Positions 19,712-30,800 of a DNA stretch of 64,000 nucleotides are shown here, one piece after another; the stretch's first letter is position 1, and every line of letters begins with the position of its first letter. Where the stretch lies: contig BSBM01000299.1 in assembly GCA_027924585.1 (NCBI GenBank), forward strand, positions 30,666,501-30,730,500. The letters run 5' to 3'. The position numbers were made by a program, and so were the translations under genes. This stretch comes from Larix kaempferi (lineage: Eukaryota > Streptophyta > Pinopsida > Pinales > Pinaceae). Below the pieces are notes generated by a model, which worked only from the letters and a program-made list of their open reading frames with translations, did no database searches and was not told where the DNA came from.

Positions 19712-21235
19712 AAAAGAGGTGGGATCTAATATCAACAATAATATTGTATTGAGATTAAACAAGACACCAAAAAGAGTGTTGTATCTAAACATGTACTCTT
19801 AATTTTCAAACTGGAGATTGTGCAAACTTATGAGGGTCCAGTAAAATATATGCAACTACAAAAGCAATGAAATGTCTAGTAGTACAACATTCCTAATTTA
19901 ATCAATGGAACAATCATAAAATGTTGAAATCAATTATATCTAAAGGATGAAAGGGCATAAGACTCAAATTCTCTACTTGGCACTTAGTTCCTTATCAATT
20001 ATGTCAGAGACAAGCACTGAGAAATTCTAAGTTCAATTTAGAACCTTTGGTAAAATTTCTCCATCACTCGACCTTCAAGTTATCAAATGCAGACATTCAA
20101 AAGCCATGGGTTCCATGCAAGTGGTCACAACAAGTAGTGGGTCTAGCATGAACCAAATGTTGAAAATGAGATCATATGTATGAAATGAATACAATTTTAA
20201 TTAGAAATTGTAGTAATGAAAACAATCATAATTAAATAGCTTTGTATGTAAGCAACTAGAAACATCATTTTATCAGAAACTGTAGGTATTTCTACAAAAT
20301 GTAGAAATTATGAAATAACTACTCTATTTAACTAATAACAACATAAAGAACAAATCTAAACTAATGAAATAATTCCATGTGGTATCCCTTGGATGGGACC
20401 TCACCCAAGGCCATACATGAACTAGAGAACACTCAGATGTAAGCTAGAATAGGTAAGTCTTCCATTCAAATGAAGAAATCAAAAACATGCATAAAAATGT
20501 CTTTAGCTTGTTTTTGTGCAGAATCAATACGAGAGTATTATAACATAAGGGAACCAGCCTAAGCTAGCTGGTCCATACTAATTAAAACAAAGAAACTTCC
20601 TAATCTACTTAACAGTAAACTCCTAGTCTATTCAAAGAAGCATCATGTGCTATGTTGAATGCTCATGTGCAATGAGTGATGCATGCACAGTTGATGTATG
20701 GCAGTAGCTGATGGGTGACATGTGGATCTCGGGGTCTAGGCCTCCACTAATTTGGGATCTTTTCATCGTTGAGACTACTATTTTTCTACTCCAAATGCAA
20801 CTACTACTGACTGTACTAACTAAACTGCGTTGATCAATGAGTGGTTGTCAAAACTGGGACTATGTTGAGTTTGGTAAAACTGAAACTATGTCGATCAAAG
20901 ATGAATTGTATTGTGTTGAGTTTGGAACTGTGCCACTTGAAGGATGAACTGGACTACGCTGGGGTTGGGAAAAACTAAAGCTTGTGATCCCATTGTGCAA
21001 CAAAATTGTATCAGATAATCTTGTAATCTTCAAAAGGTATTGTTGGTAGCCAAGTCATCAGTATTGTGTGCAATTAAGCCATAAAAAGAAAGACTATATC
21101 AGTTTAAATAAATAATTGAAATATTCATTTAAATCTAACTAATATGCACATTCATTCATCAACTTGGTCCCATAATGATCCCAAATGTTTGAGTAAAATG
21201 AAGTAAATGTATGGCTTTCTTACCCAAAAGTAGGA
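19712..21235. other. AT-rich non-coding stretch, probably 5' LTR of gypsy-1
   Basis: No gene is supported. Position, directly upstream of the gypsy-1 primer site on the minus strand, makes this the expected 5' LTR, with TGGGATCTAATATCAACA at about 19720 as a possible plus-strand left edge. I could not find its partner within 1-960, so the limits stay open. Paired phrases GTTGATCAATGAG/GTCGATCAAAGATGAA and several AACTG-rich lines near 20820-20950 suggest weak internal repetition. Confidence 0.4.
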
Positions 21236-21540
21236 GCCATCAGTGGGCATATTTGTCAAGCCAAGTGCGGGAATATTTACTTATCCATATTACTTAGCCT
21301 ACGGGCATATTTCTTAGCCTGCAGGCATATTTATCTTAAGTGTTTGTGGGCATTTCCAGTCTTGTGCAGGCATTTCCAAGGTAGCAATGTAGGCATTTTA
21401 ATTACTTCTTTCATGGTTTATGCAGGCATATGCTGTGCGAGAATTTTGTTAAGAAGCTACGGGCATTTTCCAATAGCCAATGTGGGCATTTTCAATATTC
21501 AGTGCGTGCATTTTCTTACAGCTGTGTGCATTTTTCTTAG
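21236..21540. repeat. GGGCAT(A/T)TT minisatellite, block 1
   Basis: About ten copies of a core (G)GGGCATATTT or GGGCATTTTC recur every 20-35 bases, separated by TTAGCCTGC-, AAGTGTTTGT- or CAATGT-type spacers. No coding frame explains it. It is related to block 2 at 22750-23215. Confidence 0.75.
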
Positions 21541-22072
21541 TGATTTTAGATCTTTCTCATACTTCTCAATGTCAAACTCTATCTTCTCCAACTTCTGCAA
21601 TAAATCAATCTTTGATGATAGTGACTTAACAGTAGCAATTGACCTAGGACCAGAAATCTCCAGAGTGGTATCCTCTACATGTAGATTGTCAATAGACATA
21701 GAGATTATCACCGTGATGGGATTAAATTTCAAAAGTTCGTACTCCGACTAATATTATACAAGATTGTAAGATTGGAAAGGAACTTTGAGGACCAAAATTA
21801 CCATTAGCAACATTGAATTCAAGACTAAAAACATCAGATGCCTTAATACAAGATTTCTCATTAATGAATACTTCATTAGAGTAAGCTATCGAGAGAGAGA
21901 GACTTTCATTAGGTGATGAAAGGTAGATAACAAAAGTTCTGCCTGTTGAAAGGACTGGTTTGAGGGGAAACCAAAATGCAAATCTGAATCAAAGTCTTCA
22001 TCTACAAAATCACTAAACCCGATTTTCTCACTGATAGTTACATCTGCTTCCTCTTTCAACATTCTACTTTTC

Positions 22073-22350
22073 ATTTTTTTTTTTTAAACTATGGGAACGG
22101 CAACCTCCCAAGGGTATATCCAACAGCCCGCAAGCCAGATATATCCTTTTCTACCCTATCCGAACCTCTTTATCTTGTAGATAGAAGGATCAAAAAGGAA
22201 TAATGAGAGATTTATCTCCTAGTTATTTAGGATGCAAAACAATGATGTCCTTTCCTTCAAACAACATGCTTCCTAGCTTCAAGACAAGAGGCTTAGGCCA
22301 GTCCTTGATCATCATTCAGTAGAGTTCTATCAATCTTGTTTCCATTTACT
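22073..22350 (-). mobile_element. Possible 3' end of a polyadenylated retroposon
   Basis: A run of about 13 T at 22073-22086 (poly-A on the minus strand) directly follows minus-strand text ending TTGGGAGGTTGCCGTTCCCATAG. That layout, with a compact GC-richer end and then a homopolymer A tail, is typical of LINE or SINE 3' ends. No ORF or target duplication was found, and the inner limit is arbitrary. Confidence 0.3.
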
Positions 22351-22374
22351 GTGCCCCTATTTCATTAGTATCAA

Positions 22375-22455
22375 AACCTGTAGGTGTTGGTACCATAACT
22401 CCTATAGGTATTGGTACCAAAATTCTTATAGGTGTTGGTACCTGAATTTCTGTAG
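22375..22455 (+). repeat. Three copies of a 27-28-bp repeat
   Basis: CTGTAGGTGTTGGTACCATAA, CTATAGGTATTGGTACCAAAA and TTATAGGTGTTGGTACCTGAA follow each other with similar tails (CTCC, TTCT, TTTCTG). Non-coding. Confidence 0.6.
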
Positions 22456-22749
22456 ATGCATTTGGTATTCTTATTGTCATTTAAACGACACATCATCTTC
22501 CATGACACATTATTTTCATCACTACACTTTGACACTTGGACTTGTATTGCTTGTGACTTGCTTCAATATTTCATTATCTTTAACATGGCTTCTTTTCCAT
22601 TATATCCTTCAACATTTGATACTTGTTGTCCTTATATCTCTTTGACATCAATGCTTCTTCAATCCTTTTACAAATGTTGTCATCATTGAACACATCAATT
22701 CCTTTTCCAAGGTTGACATCAATGACAAGCAAATTTCTAACATGCATTT

Positions 22750-23215
22750 TAGTTGACTATGCGGGCATTTTACTTAGACTATGCGGGCATTGTGCGGGCG
22801 TTTTACTTAGGTTATGTGGGTATTTTATTAGTGTTGTGCGGGAATTTTGCTTAGTCTTGTGCGGACACTTTAGTATTGTTGTGTGCGCATTTTTCTTAGA
22901 CTGTGTGGGCATTTTACTTAGCCTATGCGGGCATTTTTCTTAGGCTTATGCAGGAATTTTGCTTAGACTTGTGCGGGAATTTTGCTCAGACTTGTGCGGG
23001 CATTTTGCTAAGTGTTGTCCGGGCATTTTCCCAGCACTATGCGGGAATTTTCCCAAGTGTTGTGTAGGCATTTTCCCAAGTGATATGTGGGAATTTTTCT
23101 TAGACTATGCAGGCATTTTTCTTAGACTATGCGGGCATTTTCCTAGTGTTCTGCAGGCATTTTACCAAGTGTTGTGCAGGCATTTTCCCAAGTGTTGTGC
23201 AGTCATAATTTTTCA
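22750..23215. repeat. GCGGGCATTTT minisatellite, block 2
   Basis: About 18 copies of (TAT)GCGGGCATTTT or GCGGGAATTTT alternate with TACTTAGACTATG-, CCAAGTGTTGTG- or TTAGACTTGTG-type spacers at a period of roughly 23-28 bases. A 106-codon and a 90-codon open frame cross it and are artefacts of the repeat. Same core as block 1, about 1.2 kb away. Confidence 0.85.
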
Positions 23216-24570
23216 ACTACTAGGCAACTAACTTGACATCAATAACAGCTCTCCAAAGGTGACATCACAACTTGGAATCAATGAAAACTCTCCAACAGTA
23301 AACACTTTTGGAGTAACCTTGAAAGCTAACAAACACTTCTATGACCTAAGAGGAGGTTTGGAGCAAGTGGGCTGCATAATCCTTGAAGAAATTATTGTTG
23401 CATAACATTATCAATCTTGAGCTTGTTGGAATTGAGGATGGAGGCCTCTATTTATAGATATTCTTGGATCCCAAATTGAGCTTGAATGAAAAACCACATC
23501 AGTGTGAATGTGATAACTCAAAGTATGGTCAATGACTCTTCAATTGGATGAATTGGTTCCACTAGTATGGGCGTGAGTTGACCAAAAATCTTCTTGAAGG
23601 GTTTGTCTCATTGAAAGGGCCATGGAAATTTACACAGACCACATGTTTTAGGTTACACCCATGGATGACAAGAATATAAACAAACCCTCCACATTTTTTT
23701 TGTTACATCCATTTATAATTGTGGCTTATTGGACATTCAACTGACGTTTGTCCGACATTCGAGTGGTGTGGGTTAAACGTCAGTAGCATAAATTTAACAT
23801 CGATTATCTAGAGAATAATCTACATTAGTTCGACGGATCATCCACATTTTTTATTAATGCAATTGTAGACTTCGCTTTTTGGACACTCGATCAACGTTCG
23901 ATCTACTTTGCAAACGTCTCTTTTTAGGCACCAAACCAACGTTAACTGTACTTTGCAAACCTCTCTTTTCAGACGTTAAACCAACGTTAAGTCTACTTAC
24001 AAAATTTCTCTTTTCAGATGCGAAACCAACGTTAAATCTAATTTGCAAACTTCCATATCAACTGACGTCCCTTTTTTGACAAGCCACCAACATACTATAA
24101 TGTCGCTGTGTAGGATGGGTGTGCTTGTACACATCACACGAGCATGCTTAAGAGATGCTACTTAGTGTCGCTTAAGCGACGTCTAAGAGAAATTTGTAAA
24201 GTTAAAAAAAATTGGTCTTATACATTGCTTAAGTGATTATAAGCGACATCGCTTGACATTCTTAAGCGATAAATTTCTAGCGACGACTGACCGACGTCTA
24301 AAAGTACTCTCATCCAACACAAAAAAGTGTTGAACAAGCATCAAATTTAGGGTCCAAATGTAGTGATGACCGGGGGCAAGACCATAGTTTCCCAACCAAA
24401 TGGTCCACAATTACAATTGATCTGCATTTCTATATTTCCCCACCACCAACTGCCTTTATAACTTCCCCCGTGTTTGTCCTTCACAACCATGGCTTATACA
24501 GGGGTATTAATTCCATCCAAGTGTTGTGTACTGCCATTATTGCACGACATGATTGAAATCTTATGTCACC
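23216..24570. other. Non-coding DNA with ACGTT repeats and a perfect palindrome
   Basis: No gene is supported. At about 23895-24060 three units of some 53 bases share GCAAAC.TCTCTTTTYAG and AAACCAACGTTAA.TCTA. At 24167-24180 there is a perfect 14-bp palindrome GTCGCTTAAGCGAC, and further TTAAGCGA/TCGCTT words follow to 24290. ACGTC words are frequent throughout. The region resembles the subterminal part of a DNA transposon, but I found no matching ends. Confidence 0.45.
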
Positions 24571-25095
24571 CTTCCAACATTCCGTTTACACTGTGGGGTA
24601 AATTCATTGGTTGATTTCCTCTCATGCCATTCCTGTCAAACAATAGATTCAGTCTTAAATTCACATAAAGTTCATGGTTATGCTCGTGCCTACCTCTAAG
24701 AATCTACCCTTGCATGTTTCCATCTATCATGTCCCACATCTGGACATGAGGTGGTTTTCCGTACATCCATCTATTGATTTAATGTCTCGGCTCCTCCACC
24801 GTGGCATTCACTTGAGTGGATGTTGACTTGTCCCTTCCAAGATTTTTCTCACACAATGGGGGAAATCCATCAATCGATTTCATATCATTCCATTCCTCTC
24901 AAAAAGTACCTTCGATTCTAAATTTGTATGGAGTTCAAGTTTGTTCTCGTGTCAACCTCCACGAATCCGCCCTCGCCTGTTCCCATCTATCATGTCTCAG
25001 TTTTGGCCATGAGGTAGTTTTTCCTACCTCCATCTTCTAAAATGATGTTTTGTCCCTCCACCATGGCCTTCATGGATGATGTCAAGCAGGAGATA
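24571..25095 (+). repeat. Diverged 263-bp tandem duplication
   Basis: CTTCCAACATTCCG..CCATCTATCATGTCCCACATCT and, 263 bases on, CTTCCAAGATTTTT..CCATCTATCATGTCTCAGTTTT align through most of their length, including GAGTTCAAG/AAGTTCATG and CTCCACC(G/A)TGGC at the ends. The match is far from perfect, so the event is old. Neither unit holds a long frame. From 25096 to 25370 I see nothing further. Confidence 0.65.
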
Positions 25096-25375
25096 CGAAG
25101 ATTGATGGTATTGGACACACAGGGCAGAAATATTTTAAGTTCGGCTACGGTGGAAATGAGTGGGTGATATTAAATGTTAGGATTTGTGCACATGTGTGTA
25201 TGTATGCAATGTACAATAATCATGTTTGGGCCCTCCTTCATCCATGATGGGGATGGCAGCATACCCAAACCAAGAATTATGGTTAGTCGAATATATATGC
25301 CACACCTCAGATTGTACTTTCCACTTCCATTTCACTCAAGCATGGCATTAATGCAGGAGATTTGGATGATGAAAG

Positions 25376-25916
25376 TGTTAAAATTCAATATGCTAAGACA
25401 GAAAATAGCAGCATTACATTCTATTTCACAATAATAGCATATACAGGATCACTGAAGAAACAACAAGCATAGCATAAACACAAGAGACACAGATTTATCC
25501 TGGGAAACCCTCATGGGGTAGAAAACCCAGCAAAGCTTTCCTCAATAAGATGATAAACCAAAATACAAGATGTGCTCCCTCCTTCTAATCCTCCTTAGCA
25601 AATCTCCCAGACAAGTGCTCCTCTTTTCAAGTGTGTGAGTGTATAAAATGAGGAACACACCTCCTCTATTTATACACTACTTTGACATATATTTTACACA
25701 AGTACATGTAGGCTCGTATTTAACCATTAGGTTAAATACCCTATTATAACTGACTGGGCCGACCCCCACATGGTGGGTCTAATAACCCTAGTTGCCACAA
25801 CTCCTCGGAGGAATAAACATCTCCGGATACATAATAGAATTACCTCGGAGGGATGGAACATCTCCGGAATAAATAATGTACAAATATAATATTCTTAGAA
25901 GTTACAATATTCAACA
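25376..25916 (-). repeat. copia-3 3' LTR
   Basis: On the plus strand TGTTAAAATTC..TATTCAACA. Minus-strand TATA-like TATAAATAGAGG sits near 25668. It shares short phrases with the copia-2 LTR (GGTCGGCCCAGTCA, TGTATAAATAGAG, CTGTGTCTCTTGTG), so the families are related but distinct. Confidence 0.95.
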
Positions 25917-25927
25917 CTCCCCCTTAA
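25917..25927 (-). other. copia-3 polypurine tract
   Basis: Minus-strand AAGGGGGAGTG abuts the 3' LTR, almost the same as the copia-2 tract. Confidence 0.85.
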
Positions 25928-25939
25928 CAAGAAGGATAT

Positions 25940-26460
25940 TATAACAACATCTGCAGGAGCAAGGAGTCATTGACTACATCATCTATATATCATCGGAAGC
26001 TTTCTTTAATTCATCATCATCAGTAACTCAACTAGTTACTGGAACATCAACATCATCAGAGTTGATATTACTCGATCATCAGCATCGTCATCATCATCGT
26101 CATCACACGATCACACGATCATCAGCATCGTCATCACACAATCATTAGCATCGTCATCACACGATCATCAGCATCGTCATCACACGATCATCAGCATCGT
26201 CATCACACGATTAGCAGCATCATCATCATACGATCAGCATCGTCATCACACGATCAGCAACATCATCATCATACGATCAACATCGTCATCACACGATCGA
26301 CAGCATTGTCATCACACGATCAGCATCGTCATCATGCGATCAGCATCGTCATCACACGATCAGCAGCATCGTCATCACACGATCAACATCGTCATCATAC
26401 GATCAGCATACATGATCGGCAGCATCGTCATCACACGATCATATTACAGGATGATCAATC
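25940..26460 (-). repeat. copia-3 ATCGTCATCACACGATCA array
   Basis: Some 15 imperfect units of about 18-26 bases (CATCGTCATCACACGATCA with GCAG or TCAG joiners) fill 26060-26440. Neighbouring units give CGAT-CAGC-ATCG or CGAT-CAAC-ATCG inverted repeats. It is the counterpart in position of the copia-2 arrays: between coding remnant and purine tract. Confidence 0.8.
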
Positions 26461-26580
26461 CTGCTCTCTTTAGGACATAGGTCCATGGATGATTCAATCC
26501 AGATCAAGTTCCAAGATGATCAATCCTTATCTCTTTAAGACAAGTCTCATGTCTAGGGACGATCCAATCCCAACCACAGT

Positions 26581-26978
26581 GCCAGTCCTTTTTCATACTG
26601 GATGTGACCTAGATCAGATCTAGGATTTACCACCACAGAGCCAGTCCTTTTTCATACTGGATGTGTCACATCTACAGAGCCAGCCCTGTTTCATGCTGGA
26701 TGTATCACATCTACAGAGCTAGCCCTGTTTCATGCTGGATGTATCATATCTACAGAGCCAGCCCTGTTTCATGCTGGATGTATCACATCTACAGAGACAG
26801 CCTTGTTTCATGCTGGATGTATCACATCTACAGAGCCAACCCTGTTTCATGCTGGATGTATCATATCTACAGAGCCAGCCCTGTTTCATGCTGGATGTAT
26901 CACATCTACAGAGCCAGCCCTGTTTCATGCTGGATGTATCATATCTACAGAGCCAACCCTGTTTCATGCTGGATGTAA
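26581..26978 (-). repeat. copia-3 39-bp tandem array with CCAGC/GCTGG hairpins
   Basis: Eight units of exactly 39 bases (starts 26667, 26706, 26745, 26784, 26823, 26862, 26901, 26940) contain CCAGC-CCTGTTTCAT-GCTGG. Two earlier relatives (26582-26601, 26641-26660) carry CCAGT-CCTTTTTCAT-ACTGG, so both arms changed together. Because 39 is a multiple of three, open frames run through the array on both strands; they are not genes. Confidence 0.92.
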
Positions 26979-27003
26979 CCTAGAACAATTCTAGGATTTG
27001 TCA

Positions 27004-27800
27004 TGTACATTTTGAACCGAGGTCCAGGGACGATCCAGTCCTATCATGTACCTTTTGAACCGAAGTCCAGGGACGATCCAGTCCTATCATGTACCTTTTG
27101 AACCGAAGTCCAGGGACGATCCAGTCCTATCATTCAATTCTCGGAGACCTCATGTCTACGGCTCAATTCAAAGGACCATAGTCCGAGGACGATCCAATCC
27201 CCTTACCTGTTCATTCAGGATTTAGTTCTCGGAGACATCATGTCTACGGCTCAATTCAAAGGACTAAAGTCCGAGGACGATCCAATCCCCTTACCTGTTC
27301 ATTCAGGATTTTGTTCTCGGAGACATATGTCTACGGCTCTCTTTAGGACTGAATTCCAGGGATGATCCAATCCCCTCAAGTCCACCAAGGACTTCATTCT
27401 CGAAGACATACGTATACGGCTCTCTTTAGGACTAAAGTCCAGGGATTATCCAATCCCCTCAAGTCCACCAAGGACTTCATTCTCGAAGACATACATCTAC
27501 GGCTCTCTTTAGGACTCAAGTCCAGGGATGATCCAATCCCCTCAAGTCCACCAAGGACTTCATTCTCGAAGACATACGTCTACGGCTCTCTTTAGGACTG
27601 AAGTCCAGGGATGATCCAATCCCCTCAAGTCCACCAAGGACTTCATTCTCGAAGACATACGTCTACGGCTCTCTTTAGGACTGAAGTCCAGGGATGATCC
27701 AATCCCCTCAAGTCCACCAAGGACTTCATTCTCGAATACATACGTCTACGGCTCTCTTTAGGACTGAAGTCCAGGGATGATCCAATCCTATCATGTACCT
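27004..27800 (-). repeat. copia-3 GGGATGATCCAATCCC array, incl. 83-bp units
   Basis: Three shorter units (27010-27130) carry GGGAC-GATCCA-GTCC. Two middle units (27131-27310) carry GGACGATCCAATCC and GGAC(C/T)..AGTCC. Then units of exactly 83 bases start at 27341, 27424, 27507, 27590, 27673 and (partial) 27756. Each 83-mer holds GGACT-GA-AGTCC, GGGAT-GATCCA-ATCCC and AAGTCC-ACCA-AGGACTT-type inverted repeats. The GATCCA loop is constant while the closing pairs change from C-G to T-A. Confidence 0.9.
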
Positions 27801-27829
27801 TTTAGGTACCTCACTACATGCTTTGTAGT

Positions 27830-30800
27830 TATTAAGTGTGTTAAGTCAGTAATTTTTTCTGCATTTTTAGTTTTTCTCTCCAATTTTGGTTTGTTTTTTT
27901 TGAGTCTACCTTAGTTAATTTTTGGTTTTCAATTTTGGTTTTTGTCTTCTTAAGAACCTTATGAGTGATTGAATAAAGTTTGAACCCAGTTCTTTCAGAT
28001 TTCATTTGATTTTGGTGACTTTTTATATTAAAAATGGGGTCAATGAGAGTTATATTTTCAAAGGAAAAATCATTAATGACTTTAGAGAGTGGTTGAACTC
28101 ATGTCCTAAATCAAATAGCTGCCAGAATCTCCGACAAATTAGCAAAAAGTTGGAAAATTGCTAAATTTTGGTTAAAAGATATTCTTGTAGCGCTACACTA
28201 AAGTTTAACACAGAGCGCGCTACAGGAATATCGTGGCCTGAATTTTTTGTCAATCTTCGATCTGATTTCAATCATGATGCAGAGTGAGAGTGTCTAATCA
28301 CATTGTGTGAGTATTAACACGTGTTTGCAGCATTTTGAGCATGATTTTAGTGGGTTGTTAATCACGAAGAGAAAACAAGGGCATCATTGCATGGTATGCG
28401 GGTTCAGTGGCACAGAAACCAGCAAATTCTGGGTTTAGCTGTCAGTTTTCTCTTGTTACACGCATCATCGCAGAGGAGGCAGTGTTTGTGAAGGAGAGTT
28501 CACTTTTAAACGGTGGATTGTGTTGCTGTGGAAAGGAGACAGGTGTGTTCTGGCGCCAGCGAAGATTAGGGCTTTTGAATTCATTCACCTGGGGCTAAAG
28601 AATCGATTGAGGACACCTGTGCTTGAAGGAGAACATCATTGACACCCCAAATTGAAGACATTAAGCTACAATCGACGAGTAATTAACAGGTATTACATTA
28701 TAACCCTTATAGCTGGAAAATTTGGGTTTTTTCCGCTGCACGAGTTTCTGGAAAAATTGGTTGTTGAGGAGGATATAATAGACCGTAAAATAAGGAATGC
28801 ACCACAAAAATAGTTACCTGAAGCCCGTTAGGAGGAATGTGTATGAATGTTTCTCTCATGCCCTAATGTTTTAAAACATCAGAATATACAGAATAGGGCG
28901 TCGTTTTTACACAGGAAGGACTTTGCTAGTTGGTACAGGTGTTACACAGAAGGGGTCTGTTAATTTGTGCAAGTGGTTTAAATATCACTGAAAATTGTTA
29001 TAGCCTGTAAAATTACTTGCTCAGATTGCAGCTTATAAAACATTTCTGAAACCTGAAACTAGACTTTTCCTGTTCCCTGAAAAGAAAGATATGGGAAAAA
29101 GCAGTAAAAGTGGTAAGGTTAACAGGGCTGAGCCCACAGACTTGACATGGATTCAGAAACTTCCAGATTGTGCAGAGCTGTTCCAACAGGCAGGCTGGTT
29201 GAAATTTTTCAAAAGGATAGATGGTTTTAATGCTCAAGTGTCCTGCAGTTTTGCTAAAGGACTTAAAAATGAGATGATTATAATGGATCCTTTGAGATTC
29301 AAATTGACTGTGGAATTAATTTCAGAAGCCACTGAGATTAGTAATGAGGGCGAGCTCTGGTTTAAGAAGTCTCCTTTTGAGTTTGATCCTCAAAGATACT
29401 TATTGCCTAATGTTATTCCTGACTGGAACAAAGGTATTCTCATACATAATTTCAGGAAGGAGTGGATTGAACCTATAAGGATTCTTCAGAGTTATGTGAC
29501 TTGTGAAGGAAGGTATTCATTAGTGTTCAAATATCATCTCAGGTTCCTATAGCACATGGCAGGGGTTTCTAAAATGAATTTGCCATTCTTTTTCTTTAAA
29601 AGCCTGCAGAAAATGTCAAGCAAAATAAAACAGCATGATGATCACACTTCTCCATCACTTTTTCATCATGGTCTCATTAAGCTAATCATCATTACAGTGT
29701 TGCAGCATGAGGGAAAGACTTGGGACTTCTTTTTGTTTTGGTCAGGGGTTCATCCTAAAGGAGAAGACCAACAACCCAAAAGACAAACTGACAAGGGAAA
29801 AGTAATGATACAAAAGTTAGGGCATTCGGTTAAACCTGCAAACAAACATGACATTAAAGCTAAAAAGAAAACAAAGCAGGTAGCAGATGAAGGACAGAAT
29901 GACAGTCAGCATCAAGAATTTCCAAAGCACAATAAAGTCAAGTTCTCATTATTTGATGACAAAAAGGAAGAGGAATTTCTTGAAAAGAAGTCATCACCTA
30001 TAGCAGATTTTCAAGAAGAGAAGAAAATTGATATCAAAGTGATTCCTGTAGCTAAAGAAGAAGTCCATAATCAGCCAAGAAGCCCCATCACAGTCCTCTC
30101 GGATGATGAGGGATATATGTTACAAGAAGAGCAGTTTATTCCTGAGATTGAAGTTAAGGCTGAAAGTAAAGATGATCAAGTTATAGATGACAAAATTACA
30201 AAGCCTAAAAAGAAAGTCAAAAAGCTGGAAGTGATAGAGTTAGCATCTATTCGGTACCAAGGGAAGAAATTAAAAATGATGGGAGAAGCAGCTACTTTCT
30301 GGAGACCTAAAACTAGGTCGAAAAACAAATTAAGGTTAAATATGAAAAAGCTCTTAAATCCAAAATTGAAGGCTGATAAGGTGACTATCTCTGATGAAGA
30401 GCCCATGGAGGAGGAGAAATCAAAGAAAGATGAATTGCATCCAGGTAAAAAGGAAGAAATTAGGTCAGAAAAAGTAGCAGGTGAAGGAAGCTCCAAGTCC
30501 ATCATTGAAGACATTCCTGGGAAATTGTTGACAGAAGAGATTAAGTCAGTACAGGCCACAGATGATCCAAGCCCCACCATTGAAGATACTGCTGAGAAGC
30601 TATTGACAGAAGAAGCAATATTTAAGAAGTTTGACATGTTTTGCAAACCTAATGAGGAGCAAGATGCTGCAATAGAAAAACTAGTTAATTCTGACAAAGA
30701 GAATTTGAAGAAGACTGTCAAACAGTATAAACAGCAAATGAATTACATGCAGGAATTTAATGATGGTCTAATGATGGCAAATAGAAGATTAAGAGAAGAT

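Noticed and set aside
22623-23231. Cys-rich ORFs of 106 and 90 codons
   Set aside because: Products of the GCGGGCATTTT minisatellite.
24355-24370. TAGTG as a CACTA right end
   Set aside because: No CACTA left end with a matching 3-bp duplication was found.
26667-26978. CRISPR-like regular repeats
   Set aside because: Units are contiguous without unique spacers, and the setting is a plant retrotransposon.
26661-26994. Open frames of up to 105 codons on both strands with 13-residue repeats
   Set aside because: They arise because the 39-bp tandem unit is divisible by three and lacks stops; no start context or family resemblance.
30176-30721. 181-codon minus-strand Ser/Phe-rich ORF
   Set aside because: Antisense shadow of the Lys/Glu-rich part of the 29091-31043 frame.
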